The notes beneath the pieces were generated by a model. The model had not been told where the DNA came from. It saw only the letters and a list, made by a program, of their open reading frames with translations, and ran no database searches. This document shows, piece after piece, positions 1 to 8,838 of a DNA stretch of 64,000 nt (its first letter is position 1; each line of letters opens with the position of its first letter). Made by a program: the position numbers and the translations under genes. The DNA comes from Bradyrhizobium sp. BTAi1. GTDB taxonomy: Bacteria > Pseudomonadota > Alphaproteobacteria > Rhizobiales > Xanthobacteraceae. The stretch is from the NCBI RefSeq assembly GCF_000015165.1, contig NC_009485.1, positions 1,342,001-1,406,000 of the forward strand, in the 5' to 3' direction.

Positions 1-938
1 TCCGAGGGCATGTGCATCTCGATCTTCCGGCTCATGTCGACGATCGCGTCGGGATCGGTCGATTCCAGCATCTCGCGATCCTCGGCGATGATCGCCGCAT
101 CCCAGTCGATCAGCTCCTGCGTCGAGCAGTCCGCCTCGGTGTCGTTGCGGAACAGCAGCTGCACCACCTGGATGCGGCCGTCCGCGATCGGTGTCGCGCA
201 ATTGAAGATGATGTGGCGAATGCCGGACGGATACTCCATGTCGAGCCGCCGGCAGAACGGCATGAACCATTTGTTGCGCTGATGGCGCTTCGTGACCGGC
301 TCGGTCGTCCCGGTGATCCGCGCCGCGTTGGGCGGGTTGCGGACGGTGATGATCGTCTCGGCATCGAAACCCTCCTCGGTCTCGACGATCTCGTATTTCT
401 CCGGCTTCGGCTGGCTGATGTCGCCGAACGTGCTCTTGTGCACGAAGGCAAAGTGGGCGTTGTCGAACGAATTCTCCATCAGCCGTAGCGCGGCGGTGTT
501 CCAAGTGTCGTAGAATTGGTGGATGCGGCGGTAGCCGGGCTTGCCGTCCTCCGGGATGTCGGGGATGTCGCTGAGCGGCTCGTCCAGCGCGACCCAGACA
601 TAGCCGTAGCGCTGGCGCGCCCGGAACGCGCGCGCCCGCGCCTCGGGGATCGGCTGCTCGAACGGAAATTGCGGCACCATCACCAGCTTGCCGTCGCGGT
701 CATATTCCCAGCCGTGATAGCCGCAGACCACGTGGCCATTGTTGCACCAGCCCTTCGACAGCCTGGCGGTGCGATGGCAGCAGCGGTCCTCGAGCGCGGC
801 GGGCTCGCCCTTGTCGTCGAGGAACAGCACGATCGGCTGTCCCAGAAGGGTGAAGGGCTTGGGACCGTCCTTGAGATGGTCCATCGGCATGATCGCATAC
901 CAGAACCGGCGAAGCACGGGCTGCTTGGTGCTGAGCAT
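1..938 (-). CDS. Rieske [2Fe-2S] aromatic-ring oxygenase alpha subunit, 3' end outside window
   Basis: Iron-sulfur oxygenase that would hydroxylate or O/N-dealkylate a ring substrate, taking electrons from a separate reductase. The frame opens at an ATG at 938 with GGAGG seven bases upstream and stays open to the window edge, giving 312 residues without a stop. The Rieske cluster ligands are C53-x-H55 and C72-x2-H75. The mononuclear iron site is represented by the E-N-S-F-D-N-A-H-F-A-F-V-H segment. It is the last visible gene of the minus-strand operon that starts with the ABC transporter, 15 bases after the amidohydrolase. Family resemblance is to vanillate demethylase-like oxygenases; the substrate cannot be read from sequence. 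The flavin protein at 5633 or an unseen gene might supply electrons (inference). Confidence 0.93.
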   Translation of the reverse strand, partial: MLSTKQPVLRRFWYAIMPMDHLKDGPKPFTLLGQPIVLFLDDKGEPAALEDRCCHRTARLSKGWCNNGHVVCGYHGWEYDRDGKLVMVPQFPFEQPIPEARARAFRARQRYGYVWVALDEPLSDIPDIPEDGKPGYRRIHQFYDTWNTAALRLMENSFDNAHFAFVHKSTFGDISQPKPEKYEIVETEEGFDAETIITVRNPPNAARITGTTEPVTKRHQRNKWFMPFCRRLDMEYPSGIRHIIFNCATPIADGRIQVVQLLFRNDTEADCSTQELIDWDAAIIAEDREMLESTDPDAIVDMSRKIEMHMPS

Positions 939-953
939 GATGATCCCTCCGGG

Positions 954-2315
954 TTAGGCCGCCAGACGCGTCACGACGCGCGCGGCATCGGCTTTGAGCT
1001 TCTGCATGTCGAGGCCGGGAATCGCTCCGTTCTCGACGACGGTGCGGCCGCCGATCAGGAGATAGCGGATGTCGGCCGATCCGGCGCAGGTCACCGGCGC
1101 GATCATCGGATCGTGCATGCCGAAGTGCCGCGGCTGGTCGAGCTTGAAGATCGCGATATCGGCCTGCTGGCCGGGCGCGAGCGTCCCGATCGAGGGCATG
1201 CCGAGCACGCGCGCGCCGCCGGCGGTCGCCCAGTGCACGACGTCCTCGGCGGTCAACGCATGCGCTCCCTTGAGCGCGCGATGGGTGTGCCAGCAGCTAT
1301 GCATCTCGCTCAGCATGTCCGCTGATTCGTTCGAGGCCGCGCCGTCGACGCCGAGCGACACCGCGCCGCCGAGCCGCGCCATGGCATCGGCCGGGGCGAT
1401 CCCGGAGCCAAGCCGGCAATTGGACTGCGGACAATGCGCCATGCCGGTCCCGGTGCTGGCGAGAATGCCGACCTCTTCCGCGTCGAGATGCACGAGATGC
1501 GCAAACCAGACGTCGTCGCCGAGCCAGTCATGCTCGGCGAGCCAGTGCACCGGGCGCTTGCCGTGCACCGACAGGCAGAACTCGACATAGTCCGCGGTCT
1601 CGGACAGGTGGCTGTGCAGCCGCAGCTTCATCCGCCGTGCGGCGGCGATCACCTCGCGCAGCTCACCCGGATCGAGCGACCAGGTCGGCGTGGTCGGCGC
1701 CACCGCCACCCGCGTCAGGCTCCCGGGCGAGGCGTCGTGGAAGCGCTGGGCGCAGGCTTCCACCGACTGCAGCATGCGGTCCAGCGACTGCACCGGCATC
1801 GGCGGAAACTCGTCGGTATCGAAGTTGCGGCCGATGGTGGCGCCGCCGCGGCAGAACACCAGGCGGATCCCAAGGCTGCGGGCGATATCGAAAATCACCT
1901 GTGCGGGGTCGAACCGGTAGCTGTCGCTGAACAGATAATGGTGATCGGCGACCGTCGTCGTGCCCGACAGCAGCAGTTCGGCCAACGCGATGCGCGCTGC
2001 GACCGCCAGCGCCTCTTCGTCGATGCCCGACCAGTGCCGGTACGGCACCGAGCGCAACCAGCCGGCCAGCGGCAGGTTGATGCCGGCACGCACGCCCTTC
2101 AGCACGCTCTGGAACATGTGGTGATGGGTCGACACCAGGCCGGGATAGATGACGCAGCCGGTGGCATCGAGCCGCGGCTCGTCGGGCTCGGCGTGCAAGG
2201 CCCCCATCTCCGCAATGACGCCGTCGCGGATGCGGATCGCGCCCGTCGTCCGCATGGCATCGCCGGGGCGTCCGGTAAAGATGCCTGCCGCGTTCTCGAT
2301 CAACATCGTGGTCAT
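954..2315 (-). CDS. Amidohydrolase-superfamily deaminase/chlorohydrolase (TrzN / 8-oxoguanine deaminase-like)
   Basis: A 453-residue zinc hydrolase of the cytosine-deaminase/AtzA-TrzN/8-oxoguanine deaminase group, expected to remove an amino or other leaving group from a heterocycle in the cytoplasm. Metal motifs are visible: H64-x-H66 after the first strands, H-S-H-L-S-E-T in the middle, H-C-P-Q-S-N and the D of S-L-G-V-D-G-A. The start ATG overlaps the permease stop (ATGA), so translation is coupled. Its place directly behind an importer and ahead of a Rieske oxygenase suggests that the imported compound is deaminated and then oxidised. Exact substrate (hydroxyatrazine-like, isoxanthopterin, 8-oxopurine) is unknown. 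Confidence 0.9.
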   Translation of the reverse strand: MTTMLIENAAGIFTGRPGDAMRTTGAIRIRDGVIAEMGALHAEPDEPRLDATGCVIYPGLVSTHHHMFQSVLKGVRAGINLPLAGWLRSVPYRHWSGIDEEALAVAARIALAELLLSGTTTVADHHYLFSDSYRFDPAQVIFDIARSLGIRLVFCRGGATIGRNFDTDEFPPMPVQSLDRMLQSVEACAQRFHDASPGSLTRVAVAPTTPTWSLDPGELREVIAAARRMKLRLHSHLSETADYVEFCLSVHGKRPVHWLAEHDWLGDDVWFAHLVHLDAEEVGILASTGTGMAHCPQSNCRLGSGIAPADAMARLGGAVSLGVDGAASNESADMLSEMHSCWHTHRALKGAHALTAEDVVHWATAGGARVLGMPSIGTLAPGQQADIAIFKLDQPRHFGMHDPMIAPVTCAGSADIRYLLIGGRTVVENGAIPGLDMQKLKADAARVVTRLAA

Positions 2316-3112
2316 GTCTCGGCGCCGATCTCGCTCTCGTGCCAGCTCGACAGCGCCAGCCGCGACACCGCCACCATGATCGCGAACAACGCGACGCCGG
2401 TCAGCGTGATCAGGAAGAGCGCCGCGAACATGCGGGGAATGTCCAATGTGAAGCCGGCGTCGAGGATCTCATAGGCCAGTCCCGACGAGCGCCCGCCGGT
2501 GCCGGCGACGAACTCGGCGACGACCGCGCCGATCAGCGCGAGGCCGCTGGAGATGCGCAGGCCGCCGAAGAAGTAGGGCAGCGCGCCCGGGATGCGCAGC
2601 TTGATGAGCGTCTTCAGCCGGCTCGCCCGGTTCATGCGGAAGTAGTTGGCGAGGCCCGGATCGACGCTGCGCAGGCCGAGCGTGGTGTTGGAGATGATCG
2701 GAAACAGCGCGACCAGCGTCGCGCAGATCGTGAGCGAGAGCTGGGTGTTCTTGACCAGGATGATGATCAGCGGCGCAATCGCCACCACCGGCGTCACCTG
2801 CAGCAGCACGGCATAGGGAAACAGGCTGATCTCGATGGCCCGGCTCTGCACGAACATGAAGGCGATCAGCGTACCGAGCAGCACGGCGGCTGCAAAGGCC
2901 TGCAGCGTGATGCGCAGGGTCACCAGCAGCGCGCGGAGCAGGGCCGGGCCATGCTGCATAAAGCTCGCGACGATGTCGCTCGGTTTCGGGAACAGGTACA
3001 CCGGCACGGCTGCAAGGCGAAAGCCGATCTCCCAGAGCCCGACCATGACGATGCCGACGCCGAGCGGCGCGGCGATGCGGATAAAGGCTTCGGACTGCAA
3101 CAGCGGCCTCAC
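2312..3112 (-). CDS. ABC transporter permease, SsuC/TauC/ThiX family
   Basis: Inner-membrane permease of 266 residues in the nitrate/taurine/pyrimidine-precursor importer class, with about six hydrophobic segments. The BPD-type coupling loop is seen around the stretch G-L-R-S-V-D-P through K-L-R-I-P-G-A-L-P-Y. I chose a GTG start at 3112 because GTGA overlaps the ATPase stop and a membrane segment follows at once; a longer reading from 3175 would only add Arg-rich residues translated from inside the ATPase gene. It works with the ATPase (3109-3963) and binding protein (3973-4977). Confidence 0.92.
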   Translation of the reverse strand: MRPLLQSEAFIRIAAPLGVGIVMVGLWEIGFRLAAVPVYLFPKPSDIVASFMQHGPALLRALLVTLRITLQAFAAAVLLGTLIAFMFVQSRAIEISLFPYAVLLQVTPVVAIAPLIIILVKNTQLSLTICATLVALFPIISNTTLGLRSVDPGLANYFRMNRASRLKTLIKLRIPGALPYFFGGLRISSGLALIGAVVAEFVAGTGGRSSGLAYEILDAGFTLDIPRMFAALFLITLTGVALFAIMVAVSRLALSSWHESEIGAET

Positions 3113-3963
3113 GCGGCGCCTCCCGTTCGCTGCGGCAGCGAGGCCTCGGCGAGCCAGGCCGACAGCTCGCGGCAATAGGCGGCGAATTGCGGGCTGTCGC
3201 GAAAGCCCAGATCGCGCGGCTGGGCCGCGTCGATCGTCATGGTGCGGAAGATCCGGCCTGGATTGGCGGCCATGACGATGATCCGGGTCGAGAGAAACAC
3301 GGCTTCATAGATCGAATGCGTCACGAACACCGTGGTCAGCCGGCGCTCCCACCACAGCCGGACCAGATCGTCGTCGAGCCGGTTGCGGGTGAACTCGTCG
3401 AGCGCGCCGAAGGGTTCGTCCATCAGCAGCAGGTTCGGCTCCGTCACCAGCGCCCGTGCGATCGACACCCGCATCTTCATGCCGCCGGAGAGCTGCCTGG
3501 GATAGTGCCGGCTGAACGCTGACAGGCCGACCCGCGCCAGCGCATCGGCGACGCGCGGCGCGGCGTCGCGCTTGCCGACGCCGGCGAGTTCGAGCGGGAG
3601 ACGCACATTGGCGTCAGCCCGCGCCCAGGGCATCAAAGTGGGCTCCTGGAATACGAAGGCGAGCCGCCGGCCGTCCTGCCCCACCCGGTCCTGTCCACCG
3701 CGCCACCAGAGCAGCCGGCCGTCCGACGGCTCGATCAGATTGGCGATCAGCTTGAGAAGCGTGCTCTTGCCGCAACCGGACGGGCCGATCAGCGTGAGGA
3801 ACTCGCCGTCGGCGATGGTCAGGTCGACCGGCGCCAGCCCGCGCGCGCCGTTCTGGAACACCTTCTCCGCCGACAGCACCTCGACGACGGGAGCGCGGCC
3901 CGCGGGCTCGCGCGCGTGATCGGCCTTGTCCTCGAAACGATCGCCTGGGGGCAGCGCGTTCAT
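3109..3963 (-). CDS. ABC transporter ATP-binding protein, SsuB/TauB-type
   Basis: A 284-residue ATPase that powers the importer. Walker A is G-P-S-G-C-G-K-S-T, the Q-loop reads F-Q-E-P-T-L-M-P-W, the signature is L-S-G-G-M-K-M-R, Walker B is L-L-L-M-D-E-P-F-G-A-L-D-E and the H-loop is T-H-S. All key residues are intact. It starts nine bases after the binding-protein gene and overlaps the permease by four bases. A roughly 25-residue polar N-terminal extension precedes the ABC fold. Confidence 0.95.
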   Translation of the reverse strand: MNALPPGDRFEDKADHAREPAGRAPVVEVLSAEKVFQNGARGLAPVDLTIADGEFLTLIGPSGCGKSTLLKLIANLIEPSDGRLLWWRGGQDRVGQDGRRLAFVFQEPTLMPWARADANVRLPLELAGVGKRDAAPRVADALARVGLSAFSRHYPRQLSGGMKMRVSIARALVTEPNLLLMDEPFGALDEFTRNRLDDDLVRLWWERRLTTVFVTHSIYEAVFLSTRIIVMAANPGRIFRTMTIDAAQPRDLGFRDSPQFAAYCRELSAWLAEASLPQRTGGAA

Positions 3964-3972
3964 GGGCTCCGT

Positions 3973-4977
3973 TCACTTCACGCCGATCTTGAGATCCTTG
4001 ACGAAGCGATCGTCGAACGCCTTCTGCCACTCGGTCTTGGCGTCGAGCAGCTCGCCGGCGACCAGGAAGTCGTAGATCTGCTTGTAGCGGTCGGCGGTGA
4101 TGATGCCGATGCCGAGCTTGGCCGCATCGCCGCCGTCGACGGCCTTGGTCTCCTTGAGCTTCTCCAGCGCGAAGGCGATCTGGCCGTCGGTCATCTTGGG
4201 ATTGTCGGCCTTGATAAGACCGTTGCCGGGTGCGGGGGTCTCCATGTAGTCGCGCCAGCCCTCGAGCGAGGCCTTGACGAAGCGCGCGACCACATCCGGC
4301 TTCTCGGCGATCATCTTTTCCGTCGTGACGATGGTGGATCCGTAGGGCGGATAGCCGCCGTCCGCGAACAGGAAAAACTTCACTTTCTCGTTCTGCTGCA
4401 GCGCCTGGTAGGGCTCCGAGGAGAGATAGCCCTGCTGGGCGATCGTCTTGTCGGCGAAGAACGGCTGCAGGTTGAACGTGTAGGGCCGGATCTGATCGTC
4501 GGTATAGCCATATTTGGCGCGCAGCCAGGGCCAGAACGTCACGCGCGACGAACCGGCGATCAGGACCGGTCGTCCCTTGAGGGCGGCGAGATCGGCGACG
4601 TCGTCATGCGCCATGATGCCCTGAAGGTCGAACTGGAACGACGACGCCACGGTGACCAGCGGCAGCTTCTGCTCCCGTCCTTTCAGCACCTGGATGTCAT
4701 ATCCCATGATGAAGTCGGCATCGCCCGCAAGCAGCAGTTGCGTGCCGTTCACCTGCGGCCCACCCGTCTTGATGGTGACGTCCAGCCCGGCCTTCTCATA
4801 GAGGCCCGTGGCCTTGGCCTGATAGAAGCCGCCATGCTCGGCCTGGGCAAACCACGAGGTGAGAAAGGTGACCTTGTCGGCGGCCGATGCTGGGGAGAGC
4901 ACGTAGCTCCCGATCAACGCAGCCCCCAGCAGTTGAGAAAGAGCTTTCCTGACCATCGCTTTCATGACCTTCGCCAT
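3973..4977 (-). CDS. Periplasmic substrate-binding protein, NMT1/THI5-like
   Basis: Exported solute-binding component of the importer, about 334 residues. A classic signal peptide ends in S-P-A-S-A-A-D and is followed by K-V-T-F-L-T-S-W-F-A-Q-A-E-H-G-G-F, a pattern of the NMT1/THI5 family that binds pyrimidine precursors and similar small heterocycles. Several in-frame ATGs exist (4986, 4977, 4965). The longest reading, to 5085, would run through the operator-like block at 5064-5106 and carries no signal peptide, so an internal start is preferred. First gene of the ABC-amidohydrolase-Rieske operon. Confidence 0.92.
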   Translation of the reverse strand: MAKVMKAMVRKALSQLLGAALIGSYVLSPASAADKVTFLTSWFAQAEHGGFYQAKATGLYEKAGLDVTIKTGGPQVNGTQLLLAGDADFIMGYDIQVLKGREQKLPLVTVASSFQFDLQGIMAHDDVADLAALKGRPVLIAGSSRVTFWPWLRAKYGYTDDQIRPYTFNLQPFFADKTIAQQGYLSSEPYQALQQNEKVKFFLFADGGYPPYGSTIVTTEKMIAEKPDVVARFVKASLEGWRDYMETPAPGNGLIKADNPKMTDGQIAFALEKLKETKAVDGGDAAKLGIGIITADRYKQIYDFLVAGELLDAKTEWQKAFDDRFVKDLKIGVK

Positions 4978-5063
4978 CGACCTCATTCCAGCCGCTTCGG
5001 CTGCAGGCCAAGTCCGTGGCCGTCGCACCCTGCAATCCAGAATGCACAGGCCCACTGTCACCT

Positions 5064-5106
5064 CAAAGCATTTTGATTCGAGCAATCCGTTGCCTTCGCG
5101 GCAACG
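5064..5106. promoter_or_regulatory. Candidate LysR-type operator, copy 1
   Basis: Contains CAAAGCA at 5064-5070, GATTCG at 5075-5080 and the dyad TTGC-N7-GCAA at 5090-5104, a T-N11-A arrangement typical of LysR-family sites. The same blocks with identical spacing occur at 9724-9766; I count 29 of 43 positions identical, concentrated in those blocks. It lies about 85-110 bases upstream of the binding-protein start, between that operon and the RidA-family gene. Binding by the LysR protein at 9807 is inferred. Confidence 0.6.
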
Positions 5107-5204
5107 CCGACTTCTTGAGCAAAGAGTGCGAGCGCAAGCAGCAGTCGCGCTGTAATGAGGCCAATAATGCAGCGTGACGGCGGTCCTGCGCGTGAACTAA
5201 CATC

Positions 5205-5630
5205 ATGCATCGTCTGCTGCCCAAGCCTGTCATCATGACCCGTCGCGCGCTGTCTCCGCCAAGCATCCATCCGCCATTCGCGCGCTACAGCCACGGGATT
5301 GCTGTTCCGGCTGGTCACCGCCTGGTGGTCACCTCGGGGCAGCTCGGCATCACGGCCGACGGCGTGATCCCGCCGGACGCCGAGGCGCAGGCGGACCTCT
5401 GCTTTGCCGCCATCGCGGCGATCCTCGCCGAGGACGGCCTCTCGCTTGCTGATATTGTGCGTCTCAACGCCTACGTCACCGGACGCGAGCACATGCAGGG
5501 CTACATGCGTGCGCGCGACCGCCATGTCGGCGATACGCCACCGGCCTCGACCTTGGTGATCGTGTCGGGCTTTACGCGGCCGGAATTCGTGGTGGAGATC
5601 GAGGCGATCGCGGCGGCGCCCGCGCCATAA
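5205..5630 (+). CDS. RidA/YjgF/YER057c/UK114-family protein
   Basis: A 141-residue (or 131 if the ATG at 5235 is used) member of the RidA fold. The signature end E-I-E-A-I-A is present. In RidA enamine/imine deaminases the catalytic Arg sits in a P-A-R-S motif; here the equivalent segment reads P-P-A-S-T-L-V, so the Arg is missing and the ordinary deaminase chemistry is doubtful. RutC-type relatives work in pyrimidine catabolism, which fits the neighbours. It is divergent from the ABC operon and converges on the flavodoxin-fold gene with only two bases between stops. No strong ribosome-binding site precedes either start. Confidence 0.85.
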   Translation: MHRLLPKPVIMTRRALSPPSIHPPFARYSHGIAVPAGHRLVVTSGQLGITADGVIPPDAEAQADLCFAAIAAILAEDGLSLADIVRLNAYVTGREHMQGYMRARDRHVGDTPPASTLVIVSGFTRPEFVVEIEAIAAAPAP

Positions 5631-5632
5631 GT

Positions 5633-6217
5633 TCAGAACGCGCGCATCGCTTGTCCGACGGTCGCCAGAAAGCGCGCGCGCTGATTGGCGGTGGCCATGT
5701 TCATGTGGTAGAGCGCGTGGTAGCGCACGCGGGTTCGCTTGGCCGTGAACCAGGGCAGATAACGCGTGACGATCTTGCGCGGCGGATCGGCCATCGCGAT
5801 GGCCTGCCAGCGCGGCCGGCCATAGGTGCTGATGCCCGAGACGCAGCGGATGTTGTGCAGCATCGGTTTCGCATGGGCCGGATCCGACAGATCGAGCGCG
5901 ATGCCGGGGCCGAACATGCGGTCGAACCAGCCCTTCAACATGGCCGGTGGCCCGAATGACCAGGTCGGAAACTGAACGATCAGGCCTTCCGCGGCAGCCA
6001 GGCGGTCCGCATAGGTCGCGTTGTTGCGGCGGTTGCGCGCCGGATCGTGGTAGACGCGCCGCCGTTCCGCGGTCAGGACCGGATCGAAGCCTTCGGCATA
6101 GAGGTCGAGCAGATCGACATCGTGCCCGGTGTCGGCCAGCGCCGCCAGCGCCTCCGTCCGGATCGCGGCATGGAAGCTGTCGGCGAGGGGATGGCAATAG
6201 ACATAGAGCACGCGCAT
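5633..6217 (-). CDS. NAD(P)H-dependent oxidoreductase, flavodoxin-2 / MdaB-KefF fold
   Basis: A 194-residue FMN/FAD-type quinone or flavin reductase. It opens with R-V-L-Y-V-Y-C-H-P-L-A-D-S-F, the phosphate-binding loop of the family, and carries F-P-T-W-S-F-G-P-P-A-M-L-K-G-W-F-D-R, the usual family core. It is the last gene of the creatininase operon and starts three bases after the FAD-oxidase stop. It could reduce a flavin or quinone made or used by the neighbouring oxidase or Rieske enzymes (inference). Confidence 0.9.
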   Translation of the reverse strand: MRVLYVYCHPLADSFHAAIRTEALAALADTGHDVDLLDLYAEGFDPVLTAERRRVYHDPARNRRNNATYADRLAAAEGLIVQFPTWSFGPPAMLKGWFDRMFGPGIALDLSDPAHAKPMLHNIRCVSGISTYGRPRWQAIAMADPPRKIVTRYLPWFTAKRTRVRYHALYHMNMATANQRARFLATVGQAMRAF

Positions 6218-6220
6218 CGG

Positions 6221-7576
6221 TCAGGCCCCGTCGGGGACGAAGCTGCGCATCTTGCCGGGATTGAGCAGCCCAAGCGGATCGACCTCGCGCTTGAAGCCGA
6301 ACTGATCGGCATCGGCGCGCTTGTAGCGGCTGCCGTCCTCGATCGTGAACACATGAGGATTGGCAATCGAGACGCCGCGCGCCTCGTGCATTCGGATGAT
6401 CTCGTTCAACCGCTCCGGATCGCGATAGCGCACCACCGGCAGGCCGCTGCAGGTCACGCGGCCGCCGAAGCGGATGAACTCGAGATGCGGCAGCACCTCG
6501 TCGGGAAACAGCTGACGGATTTCGGCAACCTTCTCCAGCAGACGATCAGGCGGATAAAGCGACTGCAGATAGGTCACGCTGCGATCGGCCTTCAGGACCT
6601 GCAAGGTCGTGTGGTTCCAGCTGTATTCGTAGAGCGGCACCTGGCCCGGGCCGTCATCGGTCGGCGTCTCCAGCGTGATGCTGCCGCGGCCATTCAGCAG
6701 CGCCTTGAAGCTTTCGAGGCTGGGTTCGGCCACCATCGCCATCACGATGCTCTTGCCGTCCGGGCAATGCGGCCGCAGCGCGCCGAAATAGGTCGGCAAT
6801 GGTGCAGCCACGGCGGAGATCAGCTTCTTGACGACGCCATCGGCCAGCGCCGCCTCCTGGCCGAACGCCGCAGCCTCCGCGAAGTCGTCAAAGGCTACGA
6901 CGATGTCGATCCAGGTCCATGCCGGTGCGAGCGGCATTTCCAGTGCGGTGATGATGCCGGTCGTGCCATAGGCACGATTGATCTTCTGCGCCGCATCGCC
7001 GCGCAATTCGATCACCCGCGGCTCTTCTTCGATCGTGACGACACGCGCGGCCAGGATGTTGCCGGGCTCGCGCAGGCCGCCATAGGTGACCGAGCCGATG
7101 CCGCCGGAGCCGCCGGCAACGAAGCCCCCGATCGTGGCCGTTCGCTTGGTGGAGGGATGCATGCGAAGCTCGAAGCCGTGCGGTGCGAGCTCGGCGTCGA
7201 TGACGTTCAGCTTGGCACCCGCCGCGACCCGGATCGCGCCCGGCCGGACCCATTCGATGCGATCGAGCGCCGTGATGTCGAGCAGCACGCCGCCGCGAAG
7301 CGGCACGGCCTGGCCATAATTTCCAGTCCCGCCGGCGCGCACCGTCAGCGGCACGCGATGGCGGGCGCAGGCCGCCGCGATGCGGATGATCTCGGCCTCG
7401 TTGCGCGGCGACACCAGAATGTCCGCCGATTTGTCGCTCAGCAGCTCGTTGAGAATCGGGCTGTACCAGAAGAAATCGCGTGAACGGCGGCGCACGATCC
7501 GTGCATCCGTGATCGTCGGGATGTCGTCGAGATCGGCCAGCAGGCGGCCCAGGGTGTCCGGTGACATCGTGTTCAC
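6221..7576 (-). CDS. FAD-linked oxidase, GlcD/PCMH type
   Basis: A 451-residue flavoprotein with the FAD_binding_4 domain (I-R-I-A-A-A-C-A-R-H-R-V-P-L-T-V-R-A-G-G-T-G-N-Y at roughly 60-90, then G-G-F-V-A-G-G-S-G-G-I-G-S) and a C-terminal D-P-L-G-L-L-N-P-G-K-M segment characteristic of glycolate-oxidase-like enzymes. I use the GTG at 7576, which overlaps the isochorismatase stop (GTGA) with GGGAGG just upstream; the ATG at 7567 is an alternative. Upstream in-frame sequence is Arg-rich and lies within the previous gene. The oxidised substrate is unknown. Confidence 0.9.
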   Translation of the reverse strand: MNTMSPDTLGRLLADLDDIPTITDARIVRRRSRDFFWYSPILNELLSDKSADILVSPRNEAEIIRIAAACARHRVPLTVRAGGTGNYGQAVPLRGGVLLDITALDRIEWVRPGAIRVAAGAKLNVIDAELAPHGFELRMHPSTKRTATIGGFVAGGSGGIGSVTYGGLREPGNILAARVVTIEEEPRVIELRGDAAQKINRAYGTTGIITALEMPLAPAWTWIDIVVAFDDFAEAAAFGQEAALADGVVKKLISAVAAPLPTYFGALRPHCPDGKSIVMAMVAEPSLESFKALLNGRGSITLETPTDDGPGQVPLYEYSWNHTTLQVLKADRSVTYLQSLYPPDRLLEKVAEIRQLFPDEVLPHLEFIRFGGRVTCSGLPVVRYRDPERLNEIIRMHEARGVSIANPHVFTIEDGSRYKRADADQFGFKREVDPLGLLNPGKMRSFVPDGA

Positions 7577-8397
7577 GTGGCCTCCCGCCGATCCGGCGCG
7601 AGGCCAGCGAGCGCGACGCCGATCGCTGGAGAGTCGACGACGAAGCCGAAGCACTGCTGCACGTTGTAGAGCGTGGCGGCCATGCAATAGGATGGCGATG
7701 TTGTGGCGGTGCAGTCGGCAATCAGGAGACAGTCGTAGCCGCGGAAATTGGCGTCTTGGAGCGTGCACAGCACGCATTGGTCGGCATTGACGCCGGCGAA
7801 CAGCAGCGTCGTGACGCCGAGATTGCGCAGGATGCTGTCGAGCTCGGTATCCTGGAAGCCCGACATCCGGTACTTCGCGACGTGGATATCGGAGGCGGCC
7901 GGCGCCAGCTCATCGACGATTCCGGCCGACCAGCTGCCGTGCTCCAGGACATGCGCGCCTGACCCCGGGAGCGGGTCGCCGAGGCCGGTGCCGACGCCGC
8001 TCGGCTTGTAGACATGCAGCAGTGCCGGACTGAGGTTGAGGCGATCCGGCCGGTTGCCCCAGTTGAGCCAGATCACCGGCACGCGCTGGTTGCGCAGGAC
8101 CGGCAGCAGCCGTTGGAGCGGGGCGATGGGGGCCCGCGCGGATGTCACATCGACGCCGATCGATGCCAGCCAGCCCTCGGGATGGCAGAAGTCGTTCTGC
8201 ATGTCGATCACGATGATCGCGCTCCGCGCGAGATCGAAGCGCACGCTCTTGCTCCGCGTTTCGACCGCGATGGGCAGCGCCGGCAGCCGCGGACGAACCA
8301 GATCGGCATGCGCCTGCGACACCATCCAGCGATTGGATGCGCTCGTTCCGAGCGGATGCAGGCCGGCTTCCTCGCCTGCGTCTGTCCGGACCGCCAT
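7573..8397 (-). CDS. Isochorismatase-family cysteine hydrolase (RutB / biuret hydrolase-like)
   Basis: A 274-residue cytoplasmic amidase. The catalytic triad of the family is visible: Asp in V-I-D-M-Q-N-D-F, Lys in H-V-A-K-Y-R-M-S-G-F and Cys in G-V-N-A-D-Q-C-V-L. Family members with this pattern include ureidoacrylate, biuret and N-carbamoyl amide hydrolases, which release ammonia or carbamate from ring-opened heterocycles. Its ATG overlaps the cupin stop by one base. Close linkage to a creatininase-family gene and a RidA-family gene supports a role after ring opening (inference). Confidence 0.9.
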   Translation of the reverse strand: MAVRTDAGEEAGLHPLGTSASNRWMVSQAHADLVRPRLPALPIAVETRSKSVRFDLARSAIIVIDMQNDFCHPEGWLASIGVDVTSARAPIAPLQRLLPVLRNQRVPVIWLNWGNRPDRLNLSPALLHVYKPSGVGTGLGDPLPGSGAHVLEHGSWSAGIVDELAPAASDIHVAKYRMSGFQDTELDSILRNLGVTTLLFAGVNADQCVLCTLQDANFRGYDCLLIADCTATTSPSYCMAATLYNVQQCFGFVVDSPAIGVALAGLAPDRREAT

Positions 8398-8819
8398 CAG
8401 CCGGCGCCCTGCAGCACGCGGAGATCGTCCGTCTCGATCTCGACCGGTTCGCCATTCCGGATGAGCTCGGCGAACCCCTCGTTCGGCGTCATGACCGTGA
8501 GCGTATACAGCTTGCCCGCCCCGGTGTTCTCGATCACGTGCTCGGATCCGGGATGCAGCAGCAGCGAATCACCCTTCTTGATCGGCAGCGTCTTGTCATC
8601 GCAGCGGGCAATGCCCTCGCCGTGCAACACGTGGAAGAACTCATGCGCCGTGGCATGGACGTTCGGCGGCGTGGCGCCTCCCGGCCGGAAGATCTCGATC
8701 ACGAAGATATTGGCGATGCGGTCGCTCGCGCCGTCGAACAGCATGACGAAGTAGTTGGTGTCCTTCGGAGAAATGCGAAACGCCTTGGCTTGTGACAGCT
8801 GAACTGCGCTGAACGCCAT
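8397..8819 (-). CDS. Cupin-domain protein
   Basis: A 140-residue single-domain cupin. Motif 1 is H-A-T-A-H-E-F-F-H-V-L-H-G-E-G and motif 2 is P-G-S-E-H-V-I-E-N-T-G, with the usual metal-binding His and Glu residues. AGAGGTGA lies just upstream of the ATG. It sits between the creatininase-family and isochorismatase-family genes; function could be an isomerase, dioxygenase or binding protein for a pathway intermediate. Not resolvable further by reading. Confidence 0.85.
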   Translation of the reverse strand: MAFSAVQLSQAKAFRISPKDTNYFVMLFDGASDRIANIFVIEIFRPGGATPPNVHATAHEFFHVLHGEGIARCDDKTLPIKKGDSLLLHPGSEHVIENTGAGKLYTLTVMTPNEGFAELIRNGEPVEIETDDLRVLQGAG

Positions 8820-8838
8820 GCATCACCTCTTGCGCTGA

